A stretch of 64,000 nt of DNA from Profundicola sp048268105 (GCA_048268105.1 JBLWWH010000007.1:1-64000); one strand, 5' to 3'. Positions 26,377 through 35,184 are shown, numbered from the stretch's first letter. Numbers and translations: made by a program. The notes: generated from the letters alone by a model not told the origin.

Positions 26377-27271
26377 GTATTTATTCATATTATTCACTTT
26401 TATTTACAGTTATGCTTCATCGCAGGAGCTATTGGCTGAAGTGAAAGTTGATTTTTCTCAAATTCAAGGTTCAAATACCACAGCTTATACAGCTTTAGAA
26501 AAGAGCTTGAAAGATTTTATCAATACCACGAAATGGACTGATAAGAACTATAAAATTCAAGAGAAAATCGAGTGTAACTTTACCATCATCATCCGCGAAA
26601 AAATTAGTTCAAACACCTATAAAGCTAATTTATTGGTTCAAAGTAGAAGACCTGTTTTTGGCTCAAATTATTATTCGCCGATTTTGAATGTGAGTGATAA
26701 TGATTTCACATTTGAATACACAGAATATGAACAACTAATCTTTAACCCAAGAAAATTTAGTGATAAAAATCTAACTGACGTAATTGGATATTATATTTAT
26801 ATGGTATTAGGTTATGATGCAGATACTTTTGTTAGAAATGGGGGAGATCCTTATTTTCAAACAGCTCAGCAAATTTCAGGGTTAGCTAATAGTTCTAGAT
26901 TTTCAGGATGGTCTACAATGGCTGGTCCACGAAGTCGTTCAGGTTTGGTGAACGATATTTTAGGCCCAAAGAATAAAACTTTAAGAGCTACCTACTACAC
27001 CTATCATAGACTAGGTTTGGATTTAATGGCCAAAAACGAGTTGAACGCTAAAAATGCTATTGGTAATGCGATCTTAACTTTAGAAAGTTTTCAAACTTCC
27101 AATAATTATTCACAGAACTATCCTTTGGATTTATTTTTCCAAGCCAAGAAAAGTGAAATCTCACAAATATTTTCTGGAGGTGTAAAACCAACCATTCAAA
27201 TCAGCAAGCTGAAAAGCTTATTGAATACAATTTCGCCGTCTAATTCTAATCAGTGGAATACGATACAATAA
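26369..27271 (+). CDS. DUF4835 family exported protein
   Basis: A 300-aa protein of the DUF4835 family that sits between coaBC and recN across Bacteroidota. It has a signal peptide (MRKYLFILFTFIYSYASSQ), then a mixed region with YYIYMVLGYDADTFVRNGGDPYFQTA, a family signature. It is thought to be periplasmic; function unknown. It overlaps coaBC by 8 bp and is followed by recN after 3 bp, so the three are cotranscribed. Confidence 0.88.
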   Translation: MRKYLFILFTFIYSYASSQELLAEVKVDFSQIQGSNTTAYTALEKSLKDFINTTKWTDKNYKIQEKIECNFTIIIREKISSNTYKANLLVQSRRPVFGSNYYSPILNVSDNDFTFEYTEYEQLIFNPRKFSDKNLTDVIGYYIYMVLGYDADTFVRNGGDPYFQTAQQISGLANSSRFSGWSTMAGPRSRSGLVNDILGPKNKTLRATYYTYHRLGLDLMAKNELNAKNAIGNAILTLESFQTSNNYSQNYPLDLFFQAKKSEISQIFSGGVKPTIQISKLKSLLNTISPSNSNQWNTIQ

Positions 27272-27274
27272 TTC

Positions 27275-28930
27275 ATGCTTACCCATCTTTTTGTTACAAA
27301 CTACACTTTAATAGATGAGCTATCCTTAGATTTCTCTTCTGGTTTAACTATTTTAACCGGAGAAACAGGGGCCGGAAAATCTATTTTATTAGGCGCGCTT
27401 AAGTTGGTGCTGGGAGAAAGAGCCGACCTTCAAGCCATCAAAAATCAAGAGCAAAAATGTATCATCGAAGCTCATTTTGATATCAAAAAATTAAATCTTA
27501 AATCGTTTTTTGAGGAAAATGATTTGGATTATGAAGATATTTCTATCCTAAGGAGAGAGATTTTACCCTCGGGAAAAACAAGAGCTTTTGTAAATGATGT
27601 ACCTGTTAGACTTAATATACTCAATAAATTAAGTGGAGCACTCATCGACATTCATTCCCAATTCCAGACTGCGGATTTATTGAAGGATGCTTTCCAGTTT
27701 GAATGGATAGATGCCGTTGCACAGCAGCAAGAAGAACTACGGGTCTTTAGAAAAGATTTCCACTTATTTAAAGAAAAGCAAGCTGAACTTAAGAAGTTAA
27801 CGGAAAAAAAAGCAGAGTTTCAACAGGAGTATGATTATAATTCATTTCTGTTTGAGGAGCTAGATGCGGCACATTTAGAAGACTTTTCATTAGAAGAATT
27901 GGAACGTGAGCAATATGCCTTAGAAAATGCCGAGGAAATAGCGCTTAATCTATCTGAAATGCTTCAAACATTGGAGAATGAAGATTATGGTATTTTAACG
28001 ACTTTAAACGCTATAGTTAGCAAGTCTAAAGGTTTATCAGAATTCTTAGAATCTTCCCAATTAGATGAGCGTATAGAAGCTTTAAGGATAGAATCGATAG
28101 ATGTTACCCAAGAGTTAAATACTAAGTTAGAGAGCGTAGAAATCAACCCAGAGAGGTTGATGGAGATCCAGCAAAGACTGAATGAACTCAATAAATTACT
28201 TCAGAAGCATTATGTTCAAGAAATAGAGGATTTAATTATCATTAAAAATGAATTAAGCGAAAAATTATCCGATACACTTCAAGTTGAGGAAAGTATATCT
28301 CGCTTAGAAAAAGAAGTTAGCAAGTTGAAAATAAATCTTGCTAGCAAAGCAGATGAATTGTCGCAGCAGAGAAAGAAAACAACACCTATAATCGTGAAGG
28401 AGATTTCGAGCTCCTTGCATAAATTGGGAATGCCGAACGCTGAGTTATCTTTTGAGATTTTGGAAAGTGAGAATTTTAATGAGTTTGGAAAAGATGATAT
28501 TAATTTACTTTTCTCTGCAAACAAAGGAATTCCGCTAAAAGCTATTAATAAGTCTGTATCAGGTGGAGAGAGAAGCCGATTGATGTTGGCAATTAAAGAA
28601 TCTGTTGCTAAACATAAAGATTTACCCACATTGATTTTAGATGAAATCGACACGGGAGTATCTGGAAAAATTGCGGGAAGCATGGGGGAAATTATGGCGG
28701 AAGCTGGAAAGCACATTCAAGTGATAGCTATTTCGCATTTACCTCAAGTTGCAGCGTACGGTCGACATCATTTTAAAGTGAAGAAACAGGATGTAGATGG
28801 TGTGACACAATCAAGTGTTCAAGTGTTGAACGAAGAAGAAAGAATACAAGAATTGGCGCAAATGTTGAGTGGAAAAGAAGTTTCTGATGCAGCCATTCAA
28901 CAGGCCAAAGAATTGATTAGTCAGAAGTGA
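27275..28930 (+). CDS. recN: DNA repair protein RecN
   Basis: SMC-like ATPase that acts in repair of double-strand breaks. The 551-aa protein has Walker A GETGAGKS near residues 29-36, a central coiled coil (about 150-370), the ABC signature SGGERSRLMLAIK and Walker B TLILDEIDTGVSG. Its DUF4835 neighbour lies 3 bp upstream, so it belongs to the dapA-to-recN block. No SOS box could be recognised, in line with the lack of a standard LexA operator here. Confidence 0.95.
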   Translation: MLTHLFVTNYTLIDELSLDFSSGLTILTGETGAGKSILLGALKLVLGERADLQAIKNQEQKCIIEAHFDIKKLNLKSFFEENDLDYEDISILRREILPSGKTRAFVNDVPVRLNILNKLSGALIDIHSQFQTADLLKDAFQFEWIDAVAQQQEELRVFRKDFHLFKEKQAELKKLTEKKAEFQQEYDYNSFLFEELDAAHLEDFSLEELEREQYALENAEEIALNLSEMLQTLENEDYGILTTLNAIVSKSKGLSEFLESSQLDERIEALRIESIDVTQELNTKLESVEINPERLMEIQQRLNELNKLLQKHYVQEIEDLIIIKNELSEKLSDTLQVEESISRLEKEVSKLKINLASKADELSQQRKKTTPIIVKEISSSLHKLGMPNAELSFEILESENFNEFGKDDINLLFSANKGIPLKAINKSVSGGERSRLMLAIKESVAKHKDLPTLILDEIDTGVSGKIAGSMGEIMAEAGKHIQVIAISHLPQVAAYGRHHFKVKKQDVDGVTQSSVQVLNEEERIQELAQMLSGKEVSDAAIQQAKELISQK

Positions 28931-28961
28931 CTTAGATTACAGTGATTTAATTGAAACTGCT

Positions 28962-28969
28962 TAATTTTG
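28962..28969 (+). promoter_or_regulatory. Promoter -7 box TAATTTTG, decides the rhodanese start
   Basis: Exact TAnnTTTG match. It overlaps an in-frame TTG at 28967, so the first usable start is the ATG at 28991. Confidence 0.55.
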
Positions 28970-28990
28970 CATAAAATATTAAAGTTAAAA

Positions 28991-29269
28991 ATGAAAAATT
29001 TTAAAACAATCATCGACGTTAGAGATGAATACGAATACGAAGAAGGACATATAGCGAATAGCTTAAACATTCCTTTAGCTGAAATTCAAGCAAAATTGGA
29101 CGAGATTAGAGCACTTCCACAACCGATTGTACTTTGTTGTAAGAGTGGAGGTAGGAGCGGAGCAGCTCATCAGTTTTTGAGCCAACAAGATATAGACTGC
29201 TTTAATGCGGGTGGCTGGGAGCAAGTAGAGCAGTTAATCGAGGCCGGAGAGATATGTTGGGTGGATTAA
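28991..29269 (+). CDS. Rhodanese-like single-domain protein
   Basis: A 92-aa single rhodanese domain: TIIDVRDEYEYEEGHIANSLNIPL, then the active-site loop LCCKSGGRSGAAH with the catalytic Cys, and FNAGGWEQV. It may carry persulfide sulfur in the cytoplasm. I start it at the ATG at 28991 instead of a TTG at 28967 that lies in the promoter. It overlaps the next rhodanese gene by 16 bp. Confidence 0.88.
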   Translation: MKNFKTIIDVRDEYEYEEGHIANSLNIPLAEIQAKLDEIRALPQPIVLCCKSGGRSGAAHQFLSQQDIDCFNAGGWEQVEQLIEAGEICWVD

Positions 29270-29562
29270 TTCAAAAACTCTTTGGTTCTAAAACCGATTT
29301 TAAAGAATTGGTAGAGAATGAAGCAGTAATTATAGACGTTCGGTCTAAAAAGGAATTTGAGTCAGGACATATAAAAGGAGCTAAGAATATTCCTTTGAAT
29401 GAACTTTCTGATAAACTCGGTTCATTAAAACAAGATAAAACTATTATAACATGTTGCGCATCAGGAGCTAGGAGTGGTGCTGCAAAAGGTATTTTAAGGT
29501 CAAAAGGCTTTGAGGTTTATAATGGTGGAGGCTGGAAAAGCTTGGAAAGAAAACTAGCCTAG
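29254..29562 (+). CDS. Rhodanese-like single-domain protein
   Basis: A 102-aa rhodanese with DVRSKKEFESGHIKGAKNIPL and the active loop TCCASGARSGAAKG, then VYNGGGWKSLE. It is a paralogue of the gene just upstream, which it overlaps by 16 bp; the pair is most likely a tandem duplication that has diverged. The short N-terminus MLGGLIQKLFGSK could be amphipathic and weakly membrane-associated. Confidence 0.88.
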   Translation: MLGGLIQKLFGSKTDFKELVENEAVIIDVRSKKEFESGHIKGAKNIPLNELSDKLGSLKQDKTIITCCASGARSGAAKGILRSKGFEVYNGGGWKSLERKLA

Positions 29563-29659
29563 CTAGATAAAGACGAGATATTCGATTTGAAGAAGTCAGA
29601 ATATTTCCTCATTTTTGAATAATTTAATCCAAACGCAATATTGTATTGTTGTTTTTGAT

Positions 29660-29667
29660 TAATTTTG
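29660..29667 (+). promoter_or_regulatory. Promoter -7 box TAATTTTG for thioredoxin
   Basis: Exact TAnnTTTG match, 38 nt before the ATG. A TTG at 29641-29643 could be the -33 element. Confidence 0.5.
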
Positions 29668-29705
29668 TAATAAATTAATATTCTTAATTTAAATAAAACG
29701 ATTGG

Positions 29706-30002
29706 ATGGCAAGTTTACAAGAGATTTTAACGAGTAATAAATTGGTTTTGGTGGATTTTACAGCAGAATGGTGTGGTCCATGTCAAATGATGAAACCAAT
29801 TTTAGAAAAGGTTCAGGCTGAAGTTGGAGACAAAGTGAAGTTAGTTGTTGTCGATATCGACAAGGATACAACGGTTGCTGCACAATGTATGGTTCAAAGT
29901 GTTCCGACTTTATTATTATTTAAGGATGGAGAACAAGTTTGGAGAGAAAGTGGAATTTTACAACCACAAGACTTAGTGAGAATCCTAGAAAACGAAATGT
30001 AA
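29706..30002 (+). CDS. trxA: Thioredoxin
   Basis: Cytoplasmic dithiol-disulfide carrier. The 98-aa product has the active site WCGPC at residues 22-26, the cis-Pro segment VPTLLLF and the standard thioredoxin fold length. It is near two rhodaneses, which may reflect shared sulfur-redox work, but it has its own promoter. Confidence 0.95.
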   Translation: MASLQEILTSNKLVLVDFTAEWCGPCQMMKPILEKVQAEVGDKVKLVVVDIDKDTTVAAQCMVQSVPTLLLFKDGEQVWRESGILQPQDLVRILENEM

Positions 30003-30059
30003 GAGGATTTTATCTCTTTCAATCCCTGAGGTATGGGAAAATCTAAAAATACCGCATTC

Positions 30060-30110
30060 AAACCAACGAGCATATTAGTTATTTTATAACTTATGCTCCT
30101 TCTTTGGTTT
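30060..30110. other. Long imperfect hairpin between convergent genes
   Basis: Three nested arms: AAACCAA (30060-30066) with TTGGTTT (30104-30110), GAGCATA (30068-30074) with TATGCTC (30092-30098), and GTTAT (30078-30082) with ATAAC (30086-30090). No good T tract follows on either strand. It may be a weak terminator for trxA or for the TSUP gene. Confidence 0.45.
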
Positions 30111-30180
30111 GGACATTTTATTATATAAGATTATTTTTTTGGCTGTTGAACTTTGTGCTTAATGATGAATTAGGCATTTT

Positions 30181-30555
30181 TTATTTAAAAGAATCCCAAT
30201 ACATTTTTATCGCCGCTATGATCATAATAGTTCCAAATATTCTCTTTAGTAGTTTAGCATCAAGACTAATGGCTAGCTTCGACCCGAAGTAGCTACCCAC
30301 CATAAAGGAGAAGGCGAGAAACACTACAAATTTCCAATTTATATAGCCTGCCTTAGAATAATTTATGGCTGCTAAAAGTGCAATTGGTATCACTAAGGTA
30401 CCTATACTAGTTCCTTGAGCCTGGTGTTGAGACATACCCATAAACATGATAAGTAGAGGAACAATAACAAGTCCGCCACCAATTCCTGCCATTCCTCCGA
30501 CGAATCCTGCTGTAATTCCGATTAAAATTAAGATGATGATTTGTTCCAACTTCAT
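30181..30555 (-). CDS. Half-size TSUP (TauE/SafE) family permease
   Basis: A 124-aa membrane protein with four helices and the TSUP repeat signature GITAGFVGGMAGIGGGLVIV followed by HQAQGTSIGTLVIP. Full TSUP transporters have two such repeats in about 250 aa; this one has a single repeat and may work as a dimer. Substrates in the family include sulfite, sulfonates and organic acids; none can be chosen here. Confidence 0.85.
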   Translation of the reverse strand: MKLEQIIILILIGITAGFVGGMAGIGGGLVIVPLLIMFMGMSQHQAQGTSIGTLVIPIALLAAINYSKAGYINWKFVVFLAFSFMVGSYFGSKLAISLDAKLLKRIFGTIMIIAAIKMYWDSFK

Positions 30556-30610
30556 TGTTTTTAGTTTGAACTGCTAAAATAAAGATTTAATATTATCTTA
30601 CTGAATATTA

Positions 30611-30651
30611 AAAAAAGAAAAGAAGTCTAAGTCCAAGACTCAAACTTCTTT
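30611..30651 (-). terminator. Terminator after recQ
   Basis: On the minus strand AAAGAAGT (30651-30644) pairs with ACTTCTTT (30626-30619), with an inner GTC/GAC pairing, and continues into TTCTTTTTTT. Confidence 0.65.
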
Positions 30652-30722
30652 GATATTTTATCGTGTGTATTTTTTTTTAAATTAAAAAACACATTAGCTC
30701 AAATGCTCAGGATTAAGCCTAT

Positions 30723-32918
30723 TTAATTCGCTACATCACTAATGAATTTAATTCTTAACAATCTAAGCTCATTCTCGTCTAAATCATCTCCGAACTCTTC
30801 TAATAGCTCCGTCATGCTATCAGTTTCTGCATCTTCCATTAAAAAATCCATCACTTCTTCAATTAATTCCTCGTCTACCATTTCGTTGACATAGTAATCA
30901 ATGTTCAGCTTCGTTCCTTGGTAGATAATACTTTCCATTTCAGATAGAAGCTCTTCCATGCTCAAACCTTTGGCTTTTGCAATATCCTCGAAGTTCATTT
31001 TTCTATCCGTACTCTTAATAATATACACCTTGTTGGTAGATTTATTTACGATTTGACGAATTACCAAATCATCTGGTTTTTCGATGTTGTTTTCCTCAAC
31101 ATATTTATCGATTAAAGCTACAAAGTCTTTACCGAATTTTTTTGCCTTACCATCTCCAACACCAAAAATATTGCTTAATTCATCTAAATTCGTTGGATAA
31201 TTTAATGCCATATCCTCCAAACTAGGGTCTTGGAAAATGGCAAAGGGTGGAATTTTATGTCTCTTAGCAACCTTTTTACGAAGATCTTTTAAGTATTCTA
31301 ATAAAGTTTGGTCCAGCACACCACCTCCGGCTTTATTCAAGTCATCTGCTTTTTCTTGCATATCCGAATAATCATGGTCTTCGGCGATTTCAAACTTAGT
31401 TGGATTTGCAATATATTCATGTCCTTTTGATGACAACTTTAGAATGCCATAGCTTTCTATTTCCTTTTCTAAATATGCATTTATGGTAGCTTGTCTACCA
31501 ATAGAACGCCAAAAATTTTCGCCCTCTTCTTTACCTTCTCCAAAGAAATCTTCTGCATTTAGCCCATAAGACTTAATAATCACCGAACTCTTTCCGATTA
31601 AAACATTAACTAAATCTTTTAATTTTAATTTTTCGTTGGTATCTCTTACGACTTCTAAAAAGAATTTCAGTTCCTTAGAAACTTCTTTCATTTTCTTAGG
31701 ATTGCGCATATTATCATCCATGTCGGCACCTTCACCATTCACTTCATCGTATGTCTCTCCAAAGTAGTGGAGTAAGTATTTTCTTCTTGACATTGAGGTT
31801 TCTGCATAGGCAACCACCTCGTTTAATAGTTGCATTCCAATTTCTCTTTCAGAAACAGGTTTTCCAGATAAGAATTTTTCTAGCTTCTCAATATCTTTAT
31901 AATCATAGAAAGCTAAGCAATATCCTTCTCCGCCATCTCTTCCAGCACGTCCTGTTTCTTGATAATATCCCTCTAAACTTTTAGGAAAATCGTAATGAAT
32001 TACAAACCTAACATCGGGTTTGTCGATTCCCATTCCAAAAGCAATTGTAGCCACTACCACATCAGCATCTTCCATCAAAAACATATCCTGATGTTTTGCA
32101 CGGGTTTTTGAATCTAAACCTGCGTGATAAGGAATCGCTGAAATTCCATTCAGTTGAAGCAGTTGAGACATTTCTTCAACTTTCTTGCGACTTAAGCAAT
32201 ATATAATACCAGATTTGCCTTTTCTCTTGTTGATGAATTTAATGATCTGTTTGTCAATATCAACCTTAGGACGAACTTCATAGAATAAATTCGGACGATT
32301 GAAGGAAGCTTTAAAAACTTCTGCTTCTTGCATTCCCAAAGTTTTTTGAATATCCTCTTGAACCTTTGGCGTGGCCGTAGCAGTAAGGGCAATAATAGGT
32401 TCAATACCAATTTTTTGTATTATATTTTTAATGTTTCTATACTCCGGACGAAAATCATGTCCCCATTCAGAAATACAGTGCGCCTCGTCTATAGCAAAAA
32501 ACGAAATATTCGTGTTTTTAAAGAATTCAACATATTCATCTTTTGTTAATGATTCTGGAGCTACATACAACAATTTAGTTACACCCTCGTTGATATCGGA
32601 TAAAACTTGATTTATTTCTGTCTTATTTAAGGATGAATTTAAAACATGGGCAATACCATCGTTGGCAGAGATGCCACGAATCGCATCCACTTGGTTTTTC
32701 ATCAATGCGATTAGAGGAGAGATAACAATAGCTAACCCGTCAGAAAGAAGAGCCGGCAGCTGATAGCATAAAGACTTTCCTCCACCCGTAGGCATAAGCA
32801 CGAATACATCGTTCCCATCTAATAAGGTTGAAATTATTTCTTCTTGGTCACCCTTGAACTTATCAAAGCCAAAATAGTGCTTTAGGGATTTTGAAAGATT
32901 ATGTTTATTACTCGCCAT
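30723..32918 (-). CDS. recQ: ATP-dependent DNA helicase RecQ
   Basis: A 731-aa 3'-to-5' DNA helicase for recombination and fork repair. Walker A is MPTGGGKSLCYQLP, motif II is AIDEAHCISEWGHDFRPEY, and the helicase C lobe has ATIAFGMGIDKPDVRFVIH and YYQETGRAGRDG. The RQC region follows, then an HRDC domain (LLEYLKDLRKKVAKRHKIPP) near residues 530-610, plus an acidic C-terminal part. The four zinc-binding cysteines of E. coli RecQ are missing: the site reads SMSRRKYLLHYFGE and EGADMDDNM. Divergent from kdsD. Confidence 0.94.
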   Translation of the reverse strand: MASNKHNLSKSLKHYFGFDKFKGDQEEIISTLLDGNDVFVLMPTGGGKSLCYQLPALLSDGLAIVISPLIALMKNQVDAIRGISANDGIAHVLNSSLNKTEINQVLSDINEGVTKLLYVAPESLTKDEYVEFFKNTNISFFAIDEAHCISEWGHDFRPEYRNIKNIIQKIGIEPIIALTATATPKVQEDIQKTLGMQEAEVFKASFNRPNLFYEVRPKVDIDKQIIKFINKRKGKSGIIYCLSRKKVEEMSQLLQLNGISAIPYHAGLDSKTRAKHQDMFLMEDADVVVATIAFGMGIDKPDVRFVIHYDFPKSLEGYYQETGRAGRDGGEGYCLAFYDYKDIEKLEKFLSGKPVSEREIGMQLLNEVVAYAETSMSRRKYLLHYFGETYDEVNGEGADMDDNMRNPKKMKEVSKELKFFLEVVRDTNEKLKLKDLVNVLIGKSSVIIKSYGLNAEDFFGEGKEEGENFWRSIGRQATINAYLEKEIESYGILKLSSKGHEYIANPTKFEIAEDHDYSDMQEKADDLNKAGGGVLDQTLLEYLKDLRKKVAKRHKIPPFAIFQDPSLEDMALNYPTNLDELSNIFGVGDGKAKKFGKDFVALIDKYVEENNIEKPDDLVIRQIVNKSTNKVYIIKSTDRKMNFEDIAKAKGLSMEELLSEMESIIYQGTKLNIDYYVNEMVDEELIEEVMDFLMEDAETDSMTELLEEFGDDLDENELRLLRIKFISDVAN

Positions 32919-32941
32919 AGCGTAAAATCAAAAAGACTTTT

Positions 32942-32949
32942 TAAATTTG
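32942..32949 (+). promoter_or_regulatory. Promoter -7 box TAAATTTG for kdsD
   Basis: Exact TAnnTTTG match, 47 nt before the TTG start of kdsD. Confidence 0.5.
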
Positions 32950-32996
32950 TCTGACCTAATTTAGACATAAATTTTAATCCATACAAACTGAAATCA

Positions 32997-33968
32997 TTGG
33001 AAACTGAAGAAATTTTAAGAATCGGAAAGCAAATCATTGAAAGTGAAATCACTGAAGTCAAGCGTATGAAAGGAAATTTAACGTTAAATTTTTCTGAATG
33101 CGTTCAATCTATGTTTTCTGCTAAAGGAAAAATAGTTGTAGTCGGCGTGGGTAAAAATGCACCTATTGCACAAAAAATGGTAGCAACCTTAAATTCTACG
33201 GGTACGGTTTCTCAGTTTTTGCATGCTGGTGAGGCATTACATGGTGATGTTGGATTGATCCAAAAAGAGGATGTTTGTCTTATTCTTTCAAAATCAGGAA
33301 ATACTGCAGAAATTAAATCTTCTTTACCATCTATCAAACAATTTTCTGCAAAAACAATTGCAATTACAGGTAATTTGAATTCTTATTTAGCACGCAATTG
33401 CGATATCGTTTTAGACGCCACGGTGGAGAAAGAAGCTGGAGTTTTAAATTTAGCACCAACTTCTAGTACAACAGTTCAGCTGGTTTTATGTGATGCTATC
33501 GCCATGACTTTGCAACAATTAAAAGGATTTACAGGAAATGATTTTGGTAAATTCCATCCAGGAGGGTCTTTAGGCAAACAACTTTTATTAAAAGTAGAAG
33601 ATATGCTAGATGAAACCCAAAAACCAGAAGTAAACATTGACGCTCCGATTAAAGAAGTAATTCAATCCTTATCTTCAGGAAGATTTGGTATAACCGTGGT
33701 TAAAGACAATAATGTTATTGTAGGCGTGGTTACCGATGGTGACTTAAGAAGAATGCTTGAGAAATATACCGATTTCTCTCATCTTAAGGCGAAAGATATT
33801 GCGTCTTTAAGACCTAAAACAATCAAAAAATCTATTTTAGCAAGAAAAGCTCTTAGATTGATCAATGAACATAAAATTGGTCAATTAGTAGTGGTGGATG
33901 ATAATAATGAATATGTGGGAATTATAGATTTCCATGGACTTACAAACGAAGGAATACGTGCAGAATAA
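32997..33968 (+). CDS. kdsD: Arabinose-5-phosphate isomerase
   Basis: Converts ribulose 5-phosphate to arabinose 5-phosphate, the substrate of KdsA (kdsA is at 6635). The 323-aa product has an N-terminal SIS domain (VVGVGKNAPIAQKM, LSKSGNTAEI, FHPGGSLGKQL) and a C-terminal pair of CBS domains (from about residue 200). The start is TTG at 32997; the first ATG in frame lies inside the fold, so the TTG is needed to give the usual length. tatC overlaps its end. Confidence 0.92.
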   Translation: METEEILRIGKQIIESEITEVKRMKGNLTLNFSECVQSMFSAKGKIVVVGVGKNAPIAQKMVATLNSTGTVSQFLHAGEALHGDVGLIQKEDVCLILSKSGNTAEIKSSLPSIKQFSAKTIAITGNLNSYLARNCDIVLDATVEKEAGVLNLAPTSSTTVQLVLCDAIAMTLQQLKGFTGNDFGKFHPGGSLGKQLLLKVEDMLDETQKPEVNIDAPIKEVIQSLSSGRFGITVVKDNNVIVGVVTDGDLRRMLEKYTDFSHLKAKDIASLRPKTIKKSILARKALRLINEHKIGQLVVVDDNNEYVGIIDFHGLTNEGIRAE

Positions 33969-34794
33969 ACAGCAGAATAGAGACGAAATGCCCTTTTTAG
34001 ATCATATATCAGAGTTGCGCAAGCATCTGATACGTGCGATTATAGGGGTGGTAGTGGCCATGGCTTTAGTCGGGATATTTTGGAAAATAATAGAAGGTTT
34101 TATTATGGCTCCTTTGAATTCGGATTTCGTAACCTTTAAATACTTCAACAAATTGGGAAGTCTTATTGGATATGATGATATGTTCAATAAAGACTTTAAT
34201 ATTACGCTGAAAAACCTTGAATTTGGAGGTCAATTTACCGCTATGATCGGCGTATTATTGGTTTCAGGAATTATTGTTTCATTGCCTTATATCGTGTTCG
34301 AATTATTTCAATTTTTAAAACCAGGCTTAACGGCAAAAGAAAAAAAATATTCGAATGCAACTATGTTATTCACGGTGATGTTCTTCTTGTTAGGGGTTTC
34401 TTTTAGTTATTTTATGGTTATTCCATTGTCGGTGAATTTCATGTATTATTTCACACCTTTTAATGCTGCCAATGAATGGACTATTATGACTTATATTAAT
34501 ATGTTTCTGCAAACAACTTTGGCGATGGGTGTGGTGTTTTTACTTCCAATTATTGTCTATTTTTTAGCTAGAATTGGTTTGGTGACGCCAGAGTTTTTAA
34601 AAACTTATAGAAAACATGCTTTTATTGTGATACTCACCATTGCATCGATCATTACGCCTGCAGACATACTGAGTATGTTTGTTGCAGCCATTCCATTGTT
34701 ATTGCTGTATGAGTTGAGTGTAGTGATTGTGAAATGGGTAGATCGATCAAATAATAAGAATGAACTTAGTGCTAATTTACCCGTAAAACCTTAA
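33958..34794 (+). CDS. tatC: Sec-independent protein translocase subunit TatC
   Basis: Membrane core of the twin-arginine translocation system that exports folded proteins. It has six transmembrane helices and the N-terminal signature PFLDHISELRKHLIRAI, then the GLTAKEKKY loop. The start is uncertain: ATG at 33934 overlaps kdsD by 35 bp, GTG at 33958 overlaps by 11 bp, and ATG at 33988 gives the short form. I choose the GTG because family members carry a short polar leader before the EMxFLDH motif. tatA is not nearby. Confidence 0.92.
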   Translation: MQNKQQNRDEMPFLDHISELRKHLIRAIIGVVVAMALVGIFWKIIEGFIMAPLNSDFVTFKYFNKLGSLIGYDDMFNKDFNITLKNLEFGGQFTAMIGVLLVSGIIVSLPYIVFELFQFLKPGLTAKEKKYSNATMLFTVMFFLLGVSFSYFMVIPLSVNFMYYFTPFNAANEWTIMTYINMFLQTTLAMGVVFLLPIIVYFLARIGLVTPEFLKTYRKHAFIVILTIASIITPADILSMFVAAIPLLLLYELSVVIVKWVDRSNNKNELSANLPVKP

Positions 34795-34996
34795 CGTGAG
34801 AGAATGAATTCTTCTGTACATTCAGATGATTCTCGAAGGAAATTAGCTTAATAAGATTAGAAGTTTTAATAGCATTTTTTAAATTATATTTTAAAAAGTT
34901 AAAATAATTAATGAAAGTGCTAAAGTGTTAAAATATTGGGACTCCTATGTTTACAGATTTTATTGAAAATTATTTATATAATAACTGATTATTGAC

Positions 34997-35027
34997 TTTG
35001 AAATGGAGAGAATTAATTTTATCTTTA
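34997..35027 (+). promoter_or_regulatory. Promoter TTTG-N19-TATCTTTA before the micropeptide
   Basis: TTTG at 34997-35000 and TATCTTTA at 35020-35027 are exactly 19 nt apart, the ideal Bacteroidota spacing. The -7 box differs from TAnnTTTG by its last base only. Confidence 0.6.
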
Positions 35028-35045
35028 AAAGCAAATAAACTTTAT

Positions 35046-35120
35046 ATGAGAATAATTGCTTTACTTTTACTTTTTGTTCTTTTGTTTGTCACCCAATTAA
35101 AATACATGATATTTGATTGA
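35046..35120 (+). CDS. 24-aa membrane micropeptide (candidate)
   Basis: A 24-codon frame starting ATG: MRIIALLLLFVLLFV then TQLKYMIFD. It is one hydrophobic helix with a positive N-terminus and polar end, which would insert into the membrane with N-in topology. It is too short to rely on coding statistics. What supports it is the setting: a consensus promoter 19 nt upstream of the ATG and a terminator 24 bp after the stop, in a gap where no other gene fits. Function unknown. Confidence 0.5.
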   Translation: MRIIALLLLFVLLFVTQLKYMIFD

Positions 35121-35143
35121 TTTAGCTTCAACCAAAAAATTAT

Positions 35144-35168
35144 AATCCGTCCTAAGGTCGGATTTTTT
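35144..35168 (+). terminator. Terminator after the micropeptide
   Basis: AATCCG (35144-35149) pairs with CGGATT (35159-35164) around a 9-nt loop, TCCTAAGGT, followed by seven Ts. No larger plus-strand gene ends here, so it must serve the small transcript or tatC readthrough. Confidence 0.75.
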
Positions 35169-35176
35169 TATTTCAC

Positions 35177-35184
35177 TAAATTTG
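35177..35184 (+). promoter_or_regulatory. Promoter -7 box TAAATTTG for lipB
   Basis: Exact TAnnTTTG match, 17 nt before the lipB ATG. Confidence 0.55.

Noticed and set aside
30104..30292. 62-codon open frame on the plus strand
   Set aside because: It overlaps the hairpin and the opposite strand of the TSUP permease; its hydrophobic look is a shadow of that gene.
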